Source: Clostridium sp. CAG:510 | GTDB taxonomy: Bacteria; Bacillota; Clostridia; Lachnospirales; Lachnospiraceae | Direction of reading: 5' to 3' | Assembly: GCA_000434615.1 (NCBI GenBank) | Contig: FR880841.1 | Location: forward strand, 1-49,361 | DNA: 49,361 bases | Shown: one piece after another, positions 26,569 to 34,155 of the stretch | Layout of the letters: each line of letters starts with the position of its first letter | How positions within the stretch are numbered: position 1 is the first letter of the stretch | Notes under the pieces: model-generated | The model's database searches: none | What the model saw: the letters and a program-made list of their open reading frames with translations, nothing else | What the model was told of the DNA's origin: nothing | Made by a program: the position numbers and the translations under genes

Positions 26569-27171
26569 TTACGGATCGTCAATCTCCTCTCCGACAAAGC
26601 CCGTCTCGGTTGACTCATTGAAAATTCCGTAAAACGGGAGAGTTTCCGGCATATTTCCGTTTTCATCACAGAGCTGTTCCTTTACCCCTTTTATGTATGC
26701 TTCCGGCAGCTGCGCCACCTTTTTCCCGGGCAGATAAATCATAAATTCCTCTGCCTCTTCCAGTCCGTAAACCTCTGTATATACCATACGCATATCGCCC
26801 TGGAGGCTTTCTTCTCCGGCTTCCGAGTAAGTGATGCTCTCCACTTTTGCTTTGTAGGTATAGTCATCCACCCTGACCGGTTCTGCGATTTGCCCGAAGC
26901 CGGAGCCGTAATACATGGTACCGCCCTGATAATCCTCTCCCGTGTCCTCCATATCCATGGCATAATAACTGGCGCTGAAGGAGCCGTCCTCCTGTATCCG
27001 CATACCCGTTTGTCCGCCAACCGAAATACCCTGTCCTGCGCCCTCCTCCAAAGCACAGGTAAACTGTATGTTATCAAACTGCTTATAGGCAAAGGCTTCT
27101 GCTTTTCCGCATCCGCTGAATGCCATTACTGCCAGAGTTACTACGACAGAGATTTTCCAAATTTTCTTCAT
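26569..27171 (-). CDS. Putative lipoprotein, 200 aa
   Basis: A signal peptide (KKIWKISVVVTLAVMAFSGC) with a lipobox FSGC puts the mature N-terminal Cys at about residue 21. The mature part is acidic and Gly/Tyr-rich, probably beta-rich, and shows no family I recognise. It should be anchored on the outer face of the membrane. It lies 125 bp downstream of the ferritin-like gene, beyond a hairpin, and 130 bp before the XRE gene, so it may be transcribed alone. Confidence 0.8.
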   Translation of the reverse strand: MKKIWKISVVVTLAVMAFSGCGKAEAFAYKQFDNIQFTCALEEGAGQGISVGGQTGMRIQEDGSFSASYYAMDMEDTGEDYQGGTMYYGSGFGQIAEPVRVDDYTYKAKVESITYSEAGEESLQGDMRMVYTEVYGLEEAEEFMIYLPGKKVAQLPEAYIKGVKEQLCDENGNMPETLPFYGIFNESTETGFVGEEIDDP

Positions 27172-27245
27172 TTGTATACGATGTCCTTCCTTGCAGTTCT
27201 ATTCTAAAAAACAATCATACCCCTATTGGAAAAGAGAAGTCAAGA

Positions 27246-27289
27246 GGGGCTGCAGCTCCGCCTGAAATATTTGCGGTTGCCGCAGCCCC
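27246..27289 (-). terminator. Hairpin after the ferritin-like gene
   Basis: GGGGCTGC (27246-27253) pairs with GCAGCCCC (27282-27289). On the minus strand the stem is followed by TCTTGACTTCTCTTTT, a T-rich but interrupted run. It begins directly after the gene stop and is a likely terminator. Confidence 0.6.
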
Positions 27290-27295
27290 AAAGGT

Positions 27296-27754
27296 TTATT
27301 TCATACCGTTGACAGTTTTATATTTGTAAAGCATTTCCGCATGGTTCTGCTCCTCCACCTGAATATCGGCAAGAAGCTTTCTCACACCGCTGTCCCCGAA
27401 GTTGAACACGTCGGTGTTGTATTCGCCGGATACTAACTTTTCCGTTCCGATGCAGTCGGTTGCCAGAAACGCATCGTGCAGCTTGTCGTCCGTATTTTCC
27501 ATGGCGGAATAGGTTGCCTTGGGTTCATAATTTTTGCCGTCGGAGTCGTTGCAGTTGCATTGGGGCACAGTACCGGAAAGCACCCGGCTTAAAGAGTCGT
27601 AATGCTCCTGTTCCTTTTTCTGCAGAGTCTGAAACAGGCTTTTGAGTTCCGGATCCTTTGCCTGCTCGGCATACTTTCCGTATTTTTCCACACAGCTTTT
27701 CTCCTGTGTCTGCAAGTCTTCAATGGTGGTACGTTCCTTTTCCTTTAATATCAT
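27296..27754 (-). CDS. Ferritin-like / spore coat F-like protein
   Basis: 152 residues forming two long helix pairs with metal-type motifs, KKEQEHYDSL (about 46-55) and VEEQNHAEML (about 132-141). These E-x-x-H patterns are typical of ferritin-like and CotF-type coat proteins. A small Cys pair (CNCND) sits in the middle loop. Clostridial relatives are annotated as spore coat proteins, while a stress or metal role is possible. GGAAAGGAAG precedes the ATG. A weak promoter (TTGAAT, 18 bp, CATAAT) lies at 27789-27818 on the minus strand. The regular TTTGACTC/GAGTCAAA array lies immediately upstream of it. Confidence 0.82.
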   Translation of the reverse strand: MILKEKERTTIEDLQTQEKSCVEKYGKYAEQAKDPELKSLFQTLQKKEQEHYDSLSRVLSGTVPQCNCNDSDGKNYEPKATYSAMENTDDKLHDAFLATDCIGTEKLVSGEYNTDVFNFGDSGVRKLLADIQVEEQNHAEMLYKYKTVNGMK

Positions 27755-27788
27755 AGTTCTACTTCCTTTCCAGAATATTTACACTATT

Positions 27789-27818
27789 ATTATGGATAGA
27801 AAATAGATTCCTATTCAA
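27789..27818 (-). promoter_or_regulatory. Possible promoter of the ferritin-like gene
   Basis: On the minus strand TTGAAT (plus 27813-27818) and CATAAT (plus 27789-27794) are 18 bp apart. The gene start is 35 bp further on. GAGTCAAC, a degenerate array word, abuts the -35 (27822-27829). A sporulation sigma factor could be used instead; I could not recognise one. Confidence 0.4.
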
Positions 27819-27821
27819 AAG

Positions 27822-28279
27822 GTTGACTCTGAGTTGATGTGTGAGGACAGGATTTTTTGAAATTTGACTCTAAAATAATAAAACGCCAACAGAGTCAAAC
27901 TCGAATATTGTTAAAAGGAAAGACTTTTGACTCCCAGAAAGGAAACATCGCTGCAGAGTCAAACTCGAAAACCGTTAAGTGGAAAGGCTTTTGACTCCCA
28001 GAGAGAAACATCTCTATAGAGTCAAACATATGGAATTCATTTTGAAAGACTTTTTGACTTTGTCAGCAAATAGTCTTCACAGAGTCAAATCAAACAGTTT
28101 TCCATGGTGCCTTTGGTTTGACTCTGTGAAAGACTTCGCCTTAATAAGTCAAAATAATGGGAAATGATGCTCGTTTTCCTTTGACTCTGATGTAGAATAG
28201 TACAATTAGAGTCAAAAAAATAACGAAGAGCATAGTAAATCCTTTGACTCGGTCATGGATTTGTGACAGTTGGGTCAAA
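27822..28279. repeat. Phased array of alternating TTTGACTC and GAGTCAAA words
   Basis: The 540-bp gap between the ferritin-like gene and the membrane-protein gene has no reading frame of note. It holds 14 words in strict alternation. TTTGACTC starts at 27863, 27926, 27990, 28053 (TTTGACTT), 28117, 28180 and 28243. GAGTCAAA starts at 27892, 27956, 28019, 28082, 28146 (AAGTCAAA), 28209 and 28272 (GGGTCAAA). Steps are 29-30 and 34-35 bp, with a mean period of 63.3 bp. Eleven words are exact. The first three units share some flanking sequence (for example CTCGAA and GGAAAG) while later units do not. A degenerate copy lies at 27822. The words are 8-bp inverted pairs with 21- and 26-bp gaps. I know no named element with this plan. 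Confidence 0.9.
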
Positions 28280-28293
28280 TTTATAGGTAGAAA

Positions 28294-29052
28294 TTACTTT
28301 CGTTTTTCCAGTGCCTGCAGTGCGTCAAAAAGCTTATCGGCATTTAACAGCTTATCGGACCACCGGATGGTTCTGCGTACTTTTCTCGTATAATACCGGA
28401 AGCAATGCTCTACGCTATCACCGTTGTTGTATTCATTCACATATGGGTGTATCATCATGTACTCAAGGCACTTTACCGAAGCAACAATCCTGCCGTTTTC
28501 CCTTTTCACCGAATATACCCCGGATATCCAATATATTTTAGAAAACGGAAGCTCTACCATATTTTCTTCGAAATCATCAAAAAAGCGGTTGTCTATCTGC
28601 GCCCCTTTACCTCCGTGCAGATAGACAACCGCTATATCCCCATTTTTAAGAAGCAGAGTCCGGCGTTTTCGGTCGTCCTGCACCTTCTTATCCGCTTTTG
28701 CATAATAAGATTCCATCCATGCCCCTGCTGCCGCCAGGAGAATGCCCAGTCCAAAGGCACCTATTCCGAAAAGCAGACCTGCCTTGGGCAACCTCCCCGA
28801 AATATCATATATCCCCATTTTATTCCGGATAACAAGCATGCTCACCGAGATTAAAAGCAGAATTCCCGCCAGCAACAGCAGAGTCTTTACCGCTCCGAAA
28901 ATAAACCTGTATGCCCTGCGGTTTTTCAGCTTTTCCTCGTTGTCATCCGTCTCCCAGATATATTCTTCATTACTTTCTATCGTGTAATATGCCTGCTGCA
29001 ATATCCTTTGGTAATCGTCCATAGGCGTGTGATTGAAAATAAAATGCTTCAT
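28294..29052 (-). CDS. Two-helix membrane protein of unknown function
   Basis: 252 residues from the ATG at 29052 (MKHFIFNHTPMDDY); an in-frame start at 29091 would add 13 residues and neither ribosome site is strong. Two hydrophobic segments (about 55-78 and 92-115) separate a cytoplasmic-like N terminus from a C-terminal domain of about 130 residues. That domain has KNGDIAVVYLHGGKGAQIDN and SKIYWISGVYSVKRENGRIV, which looks beta-rich. I recognise no family. Its 3' end lies 14 bp from the last word of the repeat array. Confidence 0.8.
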   Translation of the reverse strand: MKHFIFNHTPMDDYQRILQQAYYTIESNEEYIWETDDNEEKLKNRRAYRFIFGAVKTLLLLAGILLLISVSMLVIRNKMGIYDISGRLPKAGLLFGIGAFGLGILLAAAGAWMESYYAKADKKVQDDRKRRTLLLKNGDIAVVYLHGGKGAQIDNRFFDDFEENMVELPFSKIYWISGVYSVKRENGRIVASVKCLEYMMIHPYVNEYNNGDSVEHCFRYYTRKVRRTIRWSDKLLNADKLFDALQALEKRK

Positions 29053-29143
29053 GCAACCGTCTTCTTTCCTGTCTTCTTTTGAAGTAAGCATAAAACAGGA
29101 AGATAAAATCAGTCAGTGTCCCTTGTAAAATTCCGGTAAATTA

Positions 29144-29785
29144 TTATTTCTTCTCCTCACTCATGGCAAGTATTTCCTCATTTAAGGAGAGCATCCGGGC
29201 ATCCAGGTCGGACACCATATGTGCACACTCCACCAGCTCGTCTTTAATATGCTGCGGTGCATCCCCTTCAAATTTATAATGCATCTTGTGCTCTAAGCTT
29301 GCCCAGAAATCCATGGCAACGGTGCGTATCTGCATTTCCACCTTGGTTTCCTCGATACGGTCGGAAAGGTATACCGGCACGGATAAAATCATGTGGTAGC
29401 TCTTGTAGCCGCTTGCCTTGGGATATGTAATGTAGTCCTTAATGGAAAGAACCTTGATGTCCTTCTGGTTTGCCACCATATCCGCAATCCGGTAAATATC
29501 CGAAGTAAATGAGCAGATAATGCGGATACCCGCAATGTCATTCACATAGGTAATCATATTTTCAATGGTGGATTCGTAGCCGTACCGCTTTAGCTTTTTC
29601 ACAATGCTTTCCGAGCTTTTGATACGCGCCTTGATATGCTCAATGGGATTGTAACGGTGTACTCTCTGAAACTCGTCATTTAAAATCTCCATTTTGGTCT
29701 GCACCTGCTTGAGCGCCGCATTGTAAATCAGATTGACTTCTTCCCAACTGTCTATTCCGTCATCCCGGTATTCCCTTACATCCAT
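29144..29785 (-). CDS. Small alarmone synthetase, RelQ type
   Basis: A (p)ppGpp synthetase of 213 residues, with only the RelA/SpoT synthetase domain and no hydrolase, TGS or ACT domains. RIKSSESIVKKLKRYGYE, NDIAGIRIICSF, SIKDYITYPKASGYKSYH and VEMQIRTVAMDFWASLEHKM are the expected ATP/GTP-binding and catalytic motifs. A short C-terminal helix probably mediates tetramer formation as in RelQ. Such enzymes adjust growth under cell-wall or other stress. It stands alone, about 90 bp upstream of the membrane-protein gene. Confidence 0.93.
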   Translation of the reverse strand: MDVREYRDDGIDSWEEVNLIYNAALKQVQTKMEILNDEFQRVHRYNPIEHIKARIKSSESIVKKLKRYGYESTIENMITYVNDIAGIRIICSFTSDIYRIADMVANQKDIKVLSIKDYITYPKASGYKSYHMILSVPVYLSDRIEETKVEMQIRTVAMDFWASLEHKMHYKFEGDAPQHIKDELVECAHMVSDLDARMLSLNEEILAMSEEKK

Positions 29786-29979
29786 ATTTTACATACTCCT
29801 TTTACAAAATAAAAACTATTTTTAGTATATCACATCGTTTCTTACTTTTGTATATTATGTATAAGGATTTATGAAAATTTTAATATTTTCTGTATATTTT
29901 TCTTCCATATAATCTGTTAAGATAACTTCAGGGGCAATAAGTCCCGACTCTGATACCTGCTATACAGAAAGGAAATCTT

Positions 29980-30246
29980 ATGTTTCGATTATGGGCCAAA
30001 ACTTTTAAGAACAGCAAAATGTTAAACGATATGGTTGTGGAGGATGCCGGAACCGATACCCGCACCCATAAAATTTTTCATGCCATTGATGAAATCTGCA
30101 CAAAATTTGATCTGGGTCACCCCATCTGGCTCGACTCCACGGTACGGGATTTCCAGCTTCATAGCAAAACCCGCTTTACCCAGGACAATTTCACCGAAAC
30201 CATTCCCTTCGATTACCTCGAAATACAGGTCATTGAAGAAGACTGA
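29980..30246 (+). CDS. Small conserved-type hypothetical protein, 88 aa
   Basis: An 88-residue soluble protein of unknown function, with KNSKMLNDMVVED near the start and KFDLGHPIWLDSTVRDFQLH in the middle. It seems typical of a small Lachnospiraceae protein family, though I cannot name it. AAAGGAAATCTT precedes the ATG and a TATAAT lies about 70 bp upstream. The final codons (EED) and stop lie inside the first copy of a 25-bp direct repeat. Confidence 0.75.
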   Translation: MFRLWAKTFKNSKMLNDMVVEDAGTDTRTHKIFHAIDEICTKFDLGHPIWLDSTVRDFQLHSKTRFTQDNFTETIPFDYLEIQVIEED

Positions 30247-30312
30247 GGCTCCAGGCTTTTGCGGGGACCTGTAGACTGTGGATTATCGAAGAAGACTGAG
30301 GCTCCAGGCTTT
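30235..30312 (+). repeat. 25-bp direct repeat, 53 bp apart, over the end of the 88-aa gene
   Basis: The same 25 bases occur at 30235-30259 and 30288-30312. The first copy contains the last codons and stop of the gene at 29980. Related scraps (GATTATCG, GATTATGG) follow to about 30366. This looks like a recent slippage duplication of the gene end; the second copy is not translated from a visible start. Confidence 0.85.
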
Positions 30313-30388
30313 GCAGATTATCGGGAATACCTTACTTTGCGGAACTTGCACATTACAGATTATGGAAGTAAACTAACTTTCCGGACAC

Positions 30389-30417
30389 AAAAAGAGGATG
30401 TTGCATCCTCTTTTTTT
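30389..30417 (+). terminator. Intrinsic terminator
   Basis: AGAGGAT pairs with ATCCTCT around GTTGC, flanked by an A run and followed by seven T. It ends transcription from the 88-residue gene and is a textbook plus-strand terminator, possibly bidirectional. Confidence 0.92.
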
Positions 30418-30435
30418 ATGCATAAATTTTTCTTC

Positions 30436-30556
30436 TTGACATATCCTCACTCATGTAGTAGTATTTCTTCAACGACATGTAGTATTGAATACTATGTATT
30501 GTAACTGTCAACATGTAAAAGATTTATTATACAAATATTTGCCTGCATTTTCAGGC
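30436..30556 (+). promoter_or_regulatory. Promoter and operator-like palindrome of the hemolysin III-like gene
   Basis: TTGACA (30436-30441) and TAGTAT (30459-30464) are exactly 17 bp apart, a strong sigma-A promoter. TAGTATT overlaps the -10. It recurs as a perfect palindrome TAGTATT-G-AATACTA at 30480-30494, just after the start point, an operator-like arrangement. A GCCTG/CAGGC hairpin at 30541-30556 lies before the ribosome site. The repressor is unknown. Confidence 0.65.
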
Positions 30557-30577
30557 TATGGAAAGGAATGAAATTTT

Positions 30578-31228
30578 ATGCAGATTACTATTCGTGAACC
30601 CGGCAGCGCCATTACTCATTTTATCGGCTGTATGATGGCCCTTTTCGCTTCCGTCCCCCTGCTTATCAAAGCCGGCGTTTCCGCAGGCGGCCGGACATTT
30701 ACCGCAATGCTTATTTTCATGCTCAGCATGGTTTTATTATATGGCGCAAGTGCCACTTATCATTCCGTAAATTTAAGCGGAAAGCCCTTACGGATTTTCC
30801 GGAAAATTGACCACATGATGATTTTCGTGCTGATTGCCGGTTCTTACACACCGGTATGCCTCATTGTTTTAGGCGGCAAAGAAGGTGTCACCATGCTGAC
30901 CGTTGTATGGAGCATCGCCATTGCCGGCATGCTGATCAAGGCTTTCTGGATTACCTGTCCGAAATGGTTTTCTTCCATAATTTATATCGCCATGGGCTGG
31001 GTCTGTGTCTTTGTGTTCCGTGAACTCATCCATACACTTTCCGTTCCGGCTTTCTGCTGGCTTTTAGCAGGCGGTATTATTTACACCGTGGGCGGCATCA
31101 TTTATGCCCTAAAGCTTCCTATCTTTAATGCGAAGCATGCAAACTTCGGCTCCCATGAAATTTTCCACCTGTTTGTCATGGCGGGCAGCATCTGCCACTT
31201 CATCTTTATGTACCGTTATGTAGCATAG
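30578..31228 (+). CDS. Hemolysin III family integral membrane protein
   Basis: A seven-helix membrane protein of the HlyIII/PAQR superfamily, 216 residues. ITHFIGCMMALFA, the YGASATYHSVNLS motif with its conserved Ser/His, DHMMIFVLIAGSYTPVCL and the C-terminal HEIFHLFVMAGSICHF with paired His give a clear family match. Bacterial members have unclear function, with zinc-dependent hydrolase activity suspected in the superfamily. The older haemolysin name is not evidence of toxicity. It has its own promoter and terminator. Confidence 0.93.
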   Translation: MQITIREPGSAITHFIGCMMALFASVPLLIKAGVSAGGRTFTAMLIFMLSMVLLYGASATYHSVNLSGKPLRIFRKIDHMMIFVLIAGSYTPVCLIVLGGKEGVTMLTVVWSIAIAGMLIKAFWITCPKWFSSIIYIAMGWVCVFVFRELIHTLSVPAFCWLLAGGIIYTVGGIIYALKLPIFNAKHANFGSHEIFHLFVMAGSICHFIFMYRYVA

Positions 31229-31246
31229 TCCCCTGTTAAGTAAAGG

Positions 31247-31275
31247 GCGCCCGATGTAAAGTCGGGTGCTTTTTT
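31247..31275 (+). terminator. Intrinsic terminator of the hemolysin III-like gene
   Basis: GCGCCCGA (31247-31254) pairs with TCGGGTGC (31262-31269) around TGTAAAG with one G-U pair, followed by six T. It isolates the following pst promoter. Confidence 0.9.
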
Positions 31276-31289
31276 ATGTATTTTACTGC

Positions 31290-31344
31290 TTTACACCGAT
31301 TTTACACCGGTCTGCTTTTTGACTTTACAAACCGATGCTACTCT
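31290..31344 (+). promoter_or_regulatory. Pho-box promoter of the pst-pho operon
   Basis: TTTACA occurs at 31290, 31301 and 31324, the first two 11 bp apart and the third about two further steps on. A -10-like TACTCT lies at 31339-31344, 15 bp after the last box. This is the expected tandem array for the PhoP regulator encoded downstream and implies induction in low phosphate. Confidence 0.75.
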
Positions 31345-31400
31345 TTTCTTGTAGTCAAAAAAGGCATTGCGCCACAAAAAAAGAAAAGAGGAATTACATT

Positions 31401-32216
31401 ATGAAAAAGAAAACAGTAGTCAGTTTAGCAGTTGCAACTATCCTTGCTTTAACCTCCTTAACCGGATGCGGAAACAGCAGGCTTTCCGGAACCGTAGCAA
31501 CCGACGGCTCCACTTCCATGGAAAAAGTCATCGGTGCTCTGGGTGAGTCCTTCATGAATGAAAACGACGGTATCCAGTTTACTTACAATCCTACCGGTTC
31601 CGGTTCCGGTATCACAGCCGTATCCGAAGGAAGATGCGACATCGGTCTTTCCAGCCGTTCCTTAAAGGATGAAGAAAAAGCACAGGGACTTACCGAAACC
31701 GTACTTGCACTTGACGGTATTGCCGTAGTCGTAAATCCCGAAAACCAGGTAAATGACTTAAGCATTGAACAGATTGCTTCCATTTACACCGGTGAAATTA
31801 CCAACTGGAGCGAAGTCGGCGGCGCCGATGCAGAAATCGTAGTAATCGGCCGTGAAGCAGGAAGCGGTACCAGAGACGGTTTCGAGTCCATTACCAAAAC
31901 CTCTGAAAAATGCCAGTACCGTCAGGAGCTTACTTCTACCGGTGATGTCATCACTACCGTAAGTCAGAATCCGGATGCCATCGGTTACACCTCCCTTTCC
32001 GCAGTAAAGGACAACGTAAAAGCTCTTAGTGTCGGCGGTGTGGCTCCTTCCGAAGAAACCGTAAAAGACGGCAGCTATGCTATCCAGCGTCCCTTCGTTT
32101 TAGTAACCAAGGATGGTGTAAAGCTCTCCGATGCAGCACAGGCATTCTTTGACTATGTAACCAGCGACAAGGTTGCCGACATCATTACCGGCGCCGGTGT
32201 TGTACCTGCAAAATAA
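31401..32216 (+). CDS. pstS: Phosphate-binding lipoprotein PstS
   Basis: The extracellular phosphate receptor of the high-affinity Pst transporter. 271 residues start at the ATG 31401 with GAGG upstream. A signal peptide ends in the lipobox LTGC. TDGSTSMEKVIGALGESFM is the phosphate-binding opening, NPTGSGSGITAV a second loop and REAGSGTRDGFESI the third, all typical of the PBP-like domain. It is first in an operon with pstC, pstA, pstB, phoU and the two-component pair. Confidence 0.96.
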   Translation: MKKKTVVSLAVATILALTSLTGCGNSRLSGTVATDGSTSMEKVIGALGESFMNENDGIQFTYNPTGSGSGITAVSEGRCDIGLSSRSLKDEEKAQGLTETVLALDGIAVVVNPENQVNDLSIEQIASIYTGEITNWSEVGGADAEIVVIGREAGSGTRDGFESITKTSEKCQYRQELTSTGDVITTVSQNPDAIGYTSLSAVKDNVKALSVGGVAPSEETVKDGSYAIQRPFVLVTKDGVKLSDAAQAFFDYVTSDKVADIITGAGVVPAK

Positions 32217-32262
32217 CAGTTTCTGAAATTCCTGGAAGCAAAAGAAAGGTATGAGGATTTGT

Positions 32263-33126
32263 ATGAAAAAACAACGAGCTTTTGAACGAATTGTAGCCGG
32301 TATCTTCCTAATCTTAGGAATGATTACCGTAGTATCCGTACTTCTGATTACCATATACTTAGTGATAGCCGGGGTTCCGGCTATCCGCAAAATCGGACTG
32401 ATTTCCTTTTTATTTGGGAAAGAATGGCATTCTACGGCTGCGACTCCTGAGTTCGGCATCCTCCCTTTTATTTTAACCAGTATTTACGGTACGGTCTGTG
32501 CCGTAATACTGGGAGCCCCTATCGGATTTTTAACAGCCGTGTTTCTTTCCAAGATAGCTCCCTACAATCTGCGCCGCGCTGTAGAAACCGCTGTCAGTCT
32601 GTTAGCCGGAATTCCTTCCGTTGTATATGGTCTGGTGGGTATGCTGATTCTGGTACCTGCCATCCGTAATATATTTCATATTCCCGACGGTGCCAGCCTC
32701 CTTGCTGCCATCGTTGTACTGGCAATCATGGTACTGCCGTCCATCATCAAGGTTTCCCTAAATGCCCTGGACGCCGTACCGAAAGAATACGAAGAGGCTT
32801 CCCTTGCATTGGGAGCCACACCGGTGGAAACCTACTTTAAGGTATCCGTTCCGGCAGCAAAAAGCGGTATTGCCGCAGCCATCGTTTTAGGTGTTGGCCG
32901 TGCCATCGGCGAAGCCATGGCGGTCATGATGGTATCCGGCAACGTGCCCAATATGCCTTCCCTTTTCCAGAGCGTCCGCTTCTTAACAACCGCGGTAGCC
33001 AGCGAAATGTCCTACTCCTCCGGTCTGCAGAGACAGGCACTATTCTCCATCGCTCTGGTATTATTCTTCTTTATTATGCTGATTAACGCAACCTTAAACT
33101 TTTTCCTGAAGCGGAAAAAAGATTAA
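32263..33126 (+). CDS. pstC: Phosphate ABC transporter permease PstC
   Basis: One of the two membrane subunits of the Pst importer. 287 residues from the ATG at 32263, chosen because GAGG lies seven bases upstream; another ATG at 32251 sits too near its purine run. Six membrane helices are visible, with the ABC permease EAA loop EYEEASLALGATPVETYFKV that contacts PstB. VVYGLVGMLILV and GRAIGEAMAVMMVSGN are family marks. It lies 46 bp after pstS. Confidence 0.95.
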   Translation: MKKQRAFERIVAGIFLILGMITVVSVLLITIYLVIAGVPAIRKIGLISFLFGKEWHSTAATPEFGILPFILTSIYGTVCAVILGAPIGFLTAVFLSKIAPYNLRRAVETAVSLLAGIPSVVYGLVGMLILVPAIRNIFHIPDGASLLAAIVVLAIMVLPSIIKVSLNALDAVPKEYEEASLALGATPVETYFKVSVPAAKSGIAAAIVLGVGRAIGEAMAVMMVSGNVPNMPSLFQSVRFLTTAVASEMSYSSGLQRQALFSIALVLFFFIMLINATLNFFLKRKKD

Positions 33127-33179
33127 CAAAATGCCTGTCGGGAATGACAGGCAGAAAACAGAAAGGTCCGGAGATTTCT

Positions 33180-34043
33180 ATGAAGAAAAACTCTCTTTCC
33201 ACAAGCAGAAAAATCTATATCGGCATCATGAAAGCCCTCATGTGGCTTTCCGTATTTTTCACCTGTGCGCTGGTTCTTTTCCTGATTATCTATGTGCTCT
33301 TTAAGGGATTCCCCCACATTACCTGGAAATTCCTCACCACAAAGCCCAGCTATCTTACAGATGAAATCGGTATCCTGCCCGATATTTTGAATACGATTTA
33401 CATCATACTGGCAACGCTTCTTATAGTGCTCCCCTTAGGAGTCGGCGCTGCCGTGTACCTGACGGAATATGCCAGGAACAAAAAAATTGTAACCCTGATT
33501 GAATATGCCGCCGAAACCCTTTCCGGCATCCCTTCCATTATATACGGTCTGGTGGGTATGCTTTTCTTCTGTCAGTTTTTATCCATGAAAACATCCCTGT
33601 TAGCGGGCGCCATGACGCTGGTTATCATGAACCTTCCCACCATCATGCGGACCACGCAGGAAAGCTTAAAGACCGTTCCCCAAAGCTACCGGGAAGGCGC
33701 TTTCGGACTGGGAGCCGGTAAATGGCGCGTCATCCGTACGGTGGTGCTCCCCGGCTGTATCGACGGTGTGGTAACCGGTCTTATCCTCTCCGTAGGTCGT
33801 ATCATAGGTGAGTCGGCTGCCCTGCTTTTCACGGCAGGTTTTGCCCATGCCTTAAACAATATCTTCCACGGACTTACCAGCTCCGGTGCCACGCTTACCG
33901 TTGCTCTTTACGTGTACGCCAAGGAGCAGGGTGATTTTGATACCGCCTTTGCCATCGCTGCCATTCTGATGATTATGACACTGATTATCAATCTGCTGGC
34001 AGACTTCGCGGGCAGATATTTTAAGAAAAAGAATGCCGGCTGA
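33180..34043 (+). CDS. pstA: Phosphate ABC transporter permease PstA
   Basis: The second membrane subunit, 287 residues from the ATG at 33180 with GGAG upstream. Six helices match PstC in plan. The EAA loop is SYREGAFGLGAGKWRVIRTV. IIYGLVGMLFF and GRIIGESAALLFTAG parallel PstC. Its stop lies inside the first copy of the 43-bp repeats that separate it from pstB. Confidence 0.95.
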   Translation: MKKNSLSTSRKIYIGIMKALMWLSVFFTCALVLFLIIYVLFKGFPHITWKFLTTKPSYLTDEIGILPDILNTIYIILATLLIVLPLGVGAAVYLTEYARNKKIVTLIEYAAETLSGIPSIIYGLVGMLFFCQFLSMKTSLLAGAMTLVIMNLPTIMRTTQESLKTVPQSYREGAFGLGAGKWRVIRTVVLPGCIDGVVTGLILSVGRIIGESAALLFTAGFAHALNNIFHGLTSSGATLTVALYVYAKEQGDFDTAFAIAAILMIMTLIINLLADFAGRYFKKKNAG

Positions 34044-34147
34044 TGCTTCGGTATAAGAAACAGATTTTCAAACAGAAACCGGCTGATTTTCCGGCACAAG
34101 AAACTGATTTTCAAACAGAAACCGGTTCATTTCCCGGTACAAAAGGA
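34038..34147 (+). repeat. 43-bp tandem repeats between pstA and pstB
   Basis: Starting at 34038, 34081 and 34124 the sequence repeats with a 43-bp period (about two and a half copies). GATTTTCAAACAGAAACCGG is shared, with GGC/GCC arms that can form short hairpins (for example CCGGCTGATTTTCCGG). The first copy includes the pstA stop and the third leads into the pstB ribosome site. They may stabilise or process the mRNA between permease and ATPase cistrons. Confidence 0.85.
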
Positions 34148-34155
34148 GATTTCCT

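Noticed and set aside
27863..28279. CRISPR array
   Set aside because: Only 8-bp words are conserved, they alternate in orientation, and the intervening 21- and 26-bp parts are not flanked by a constant 23-40 bp repeat. No cas genes are present.
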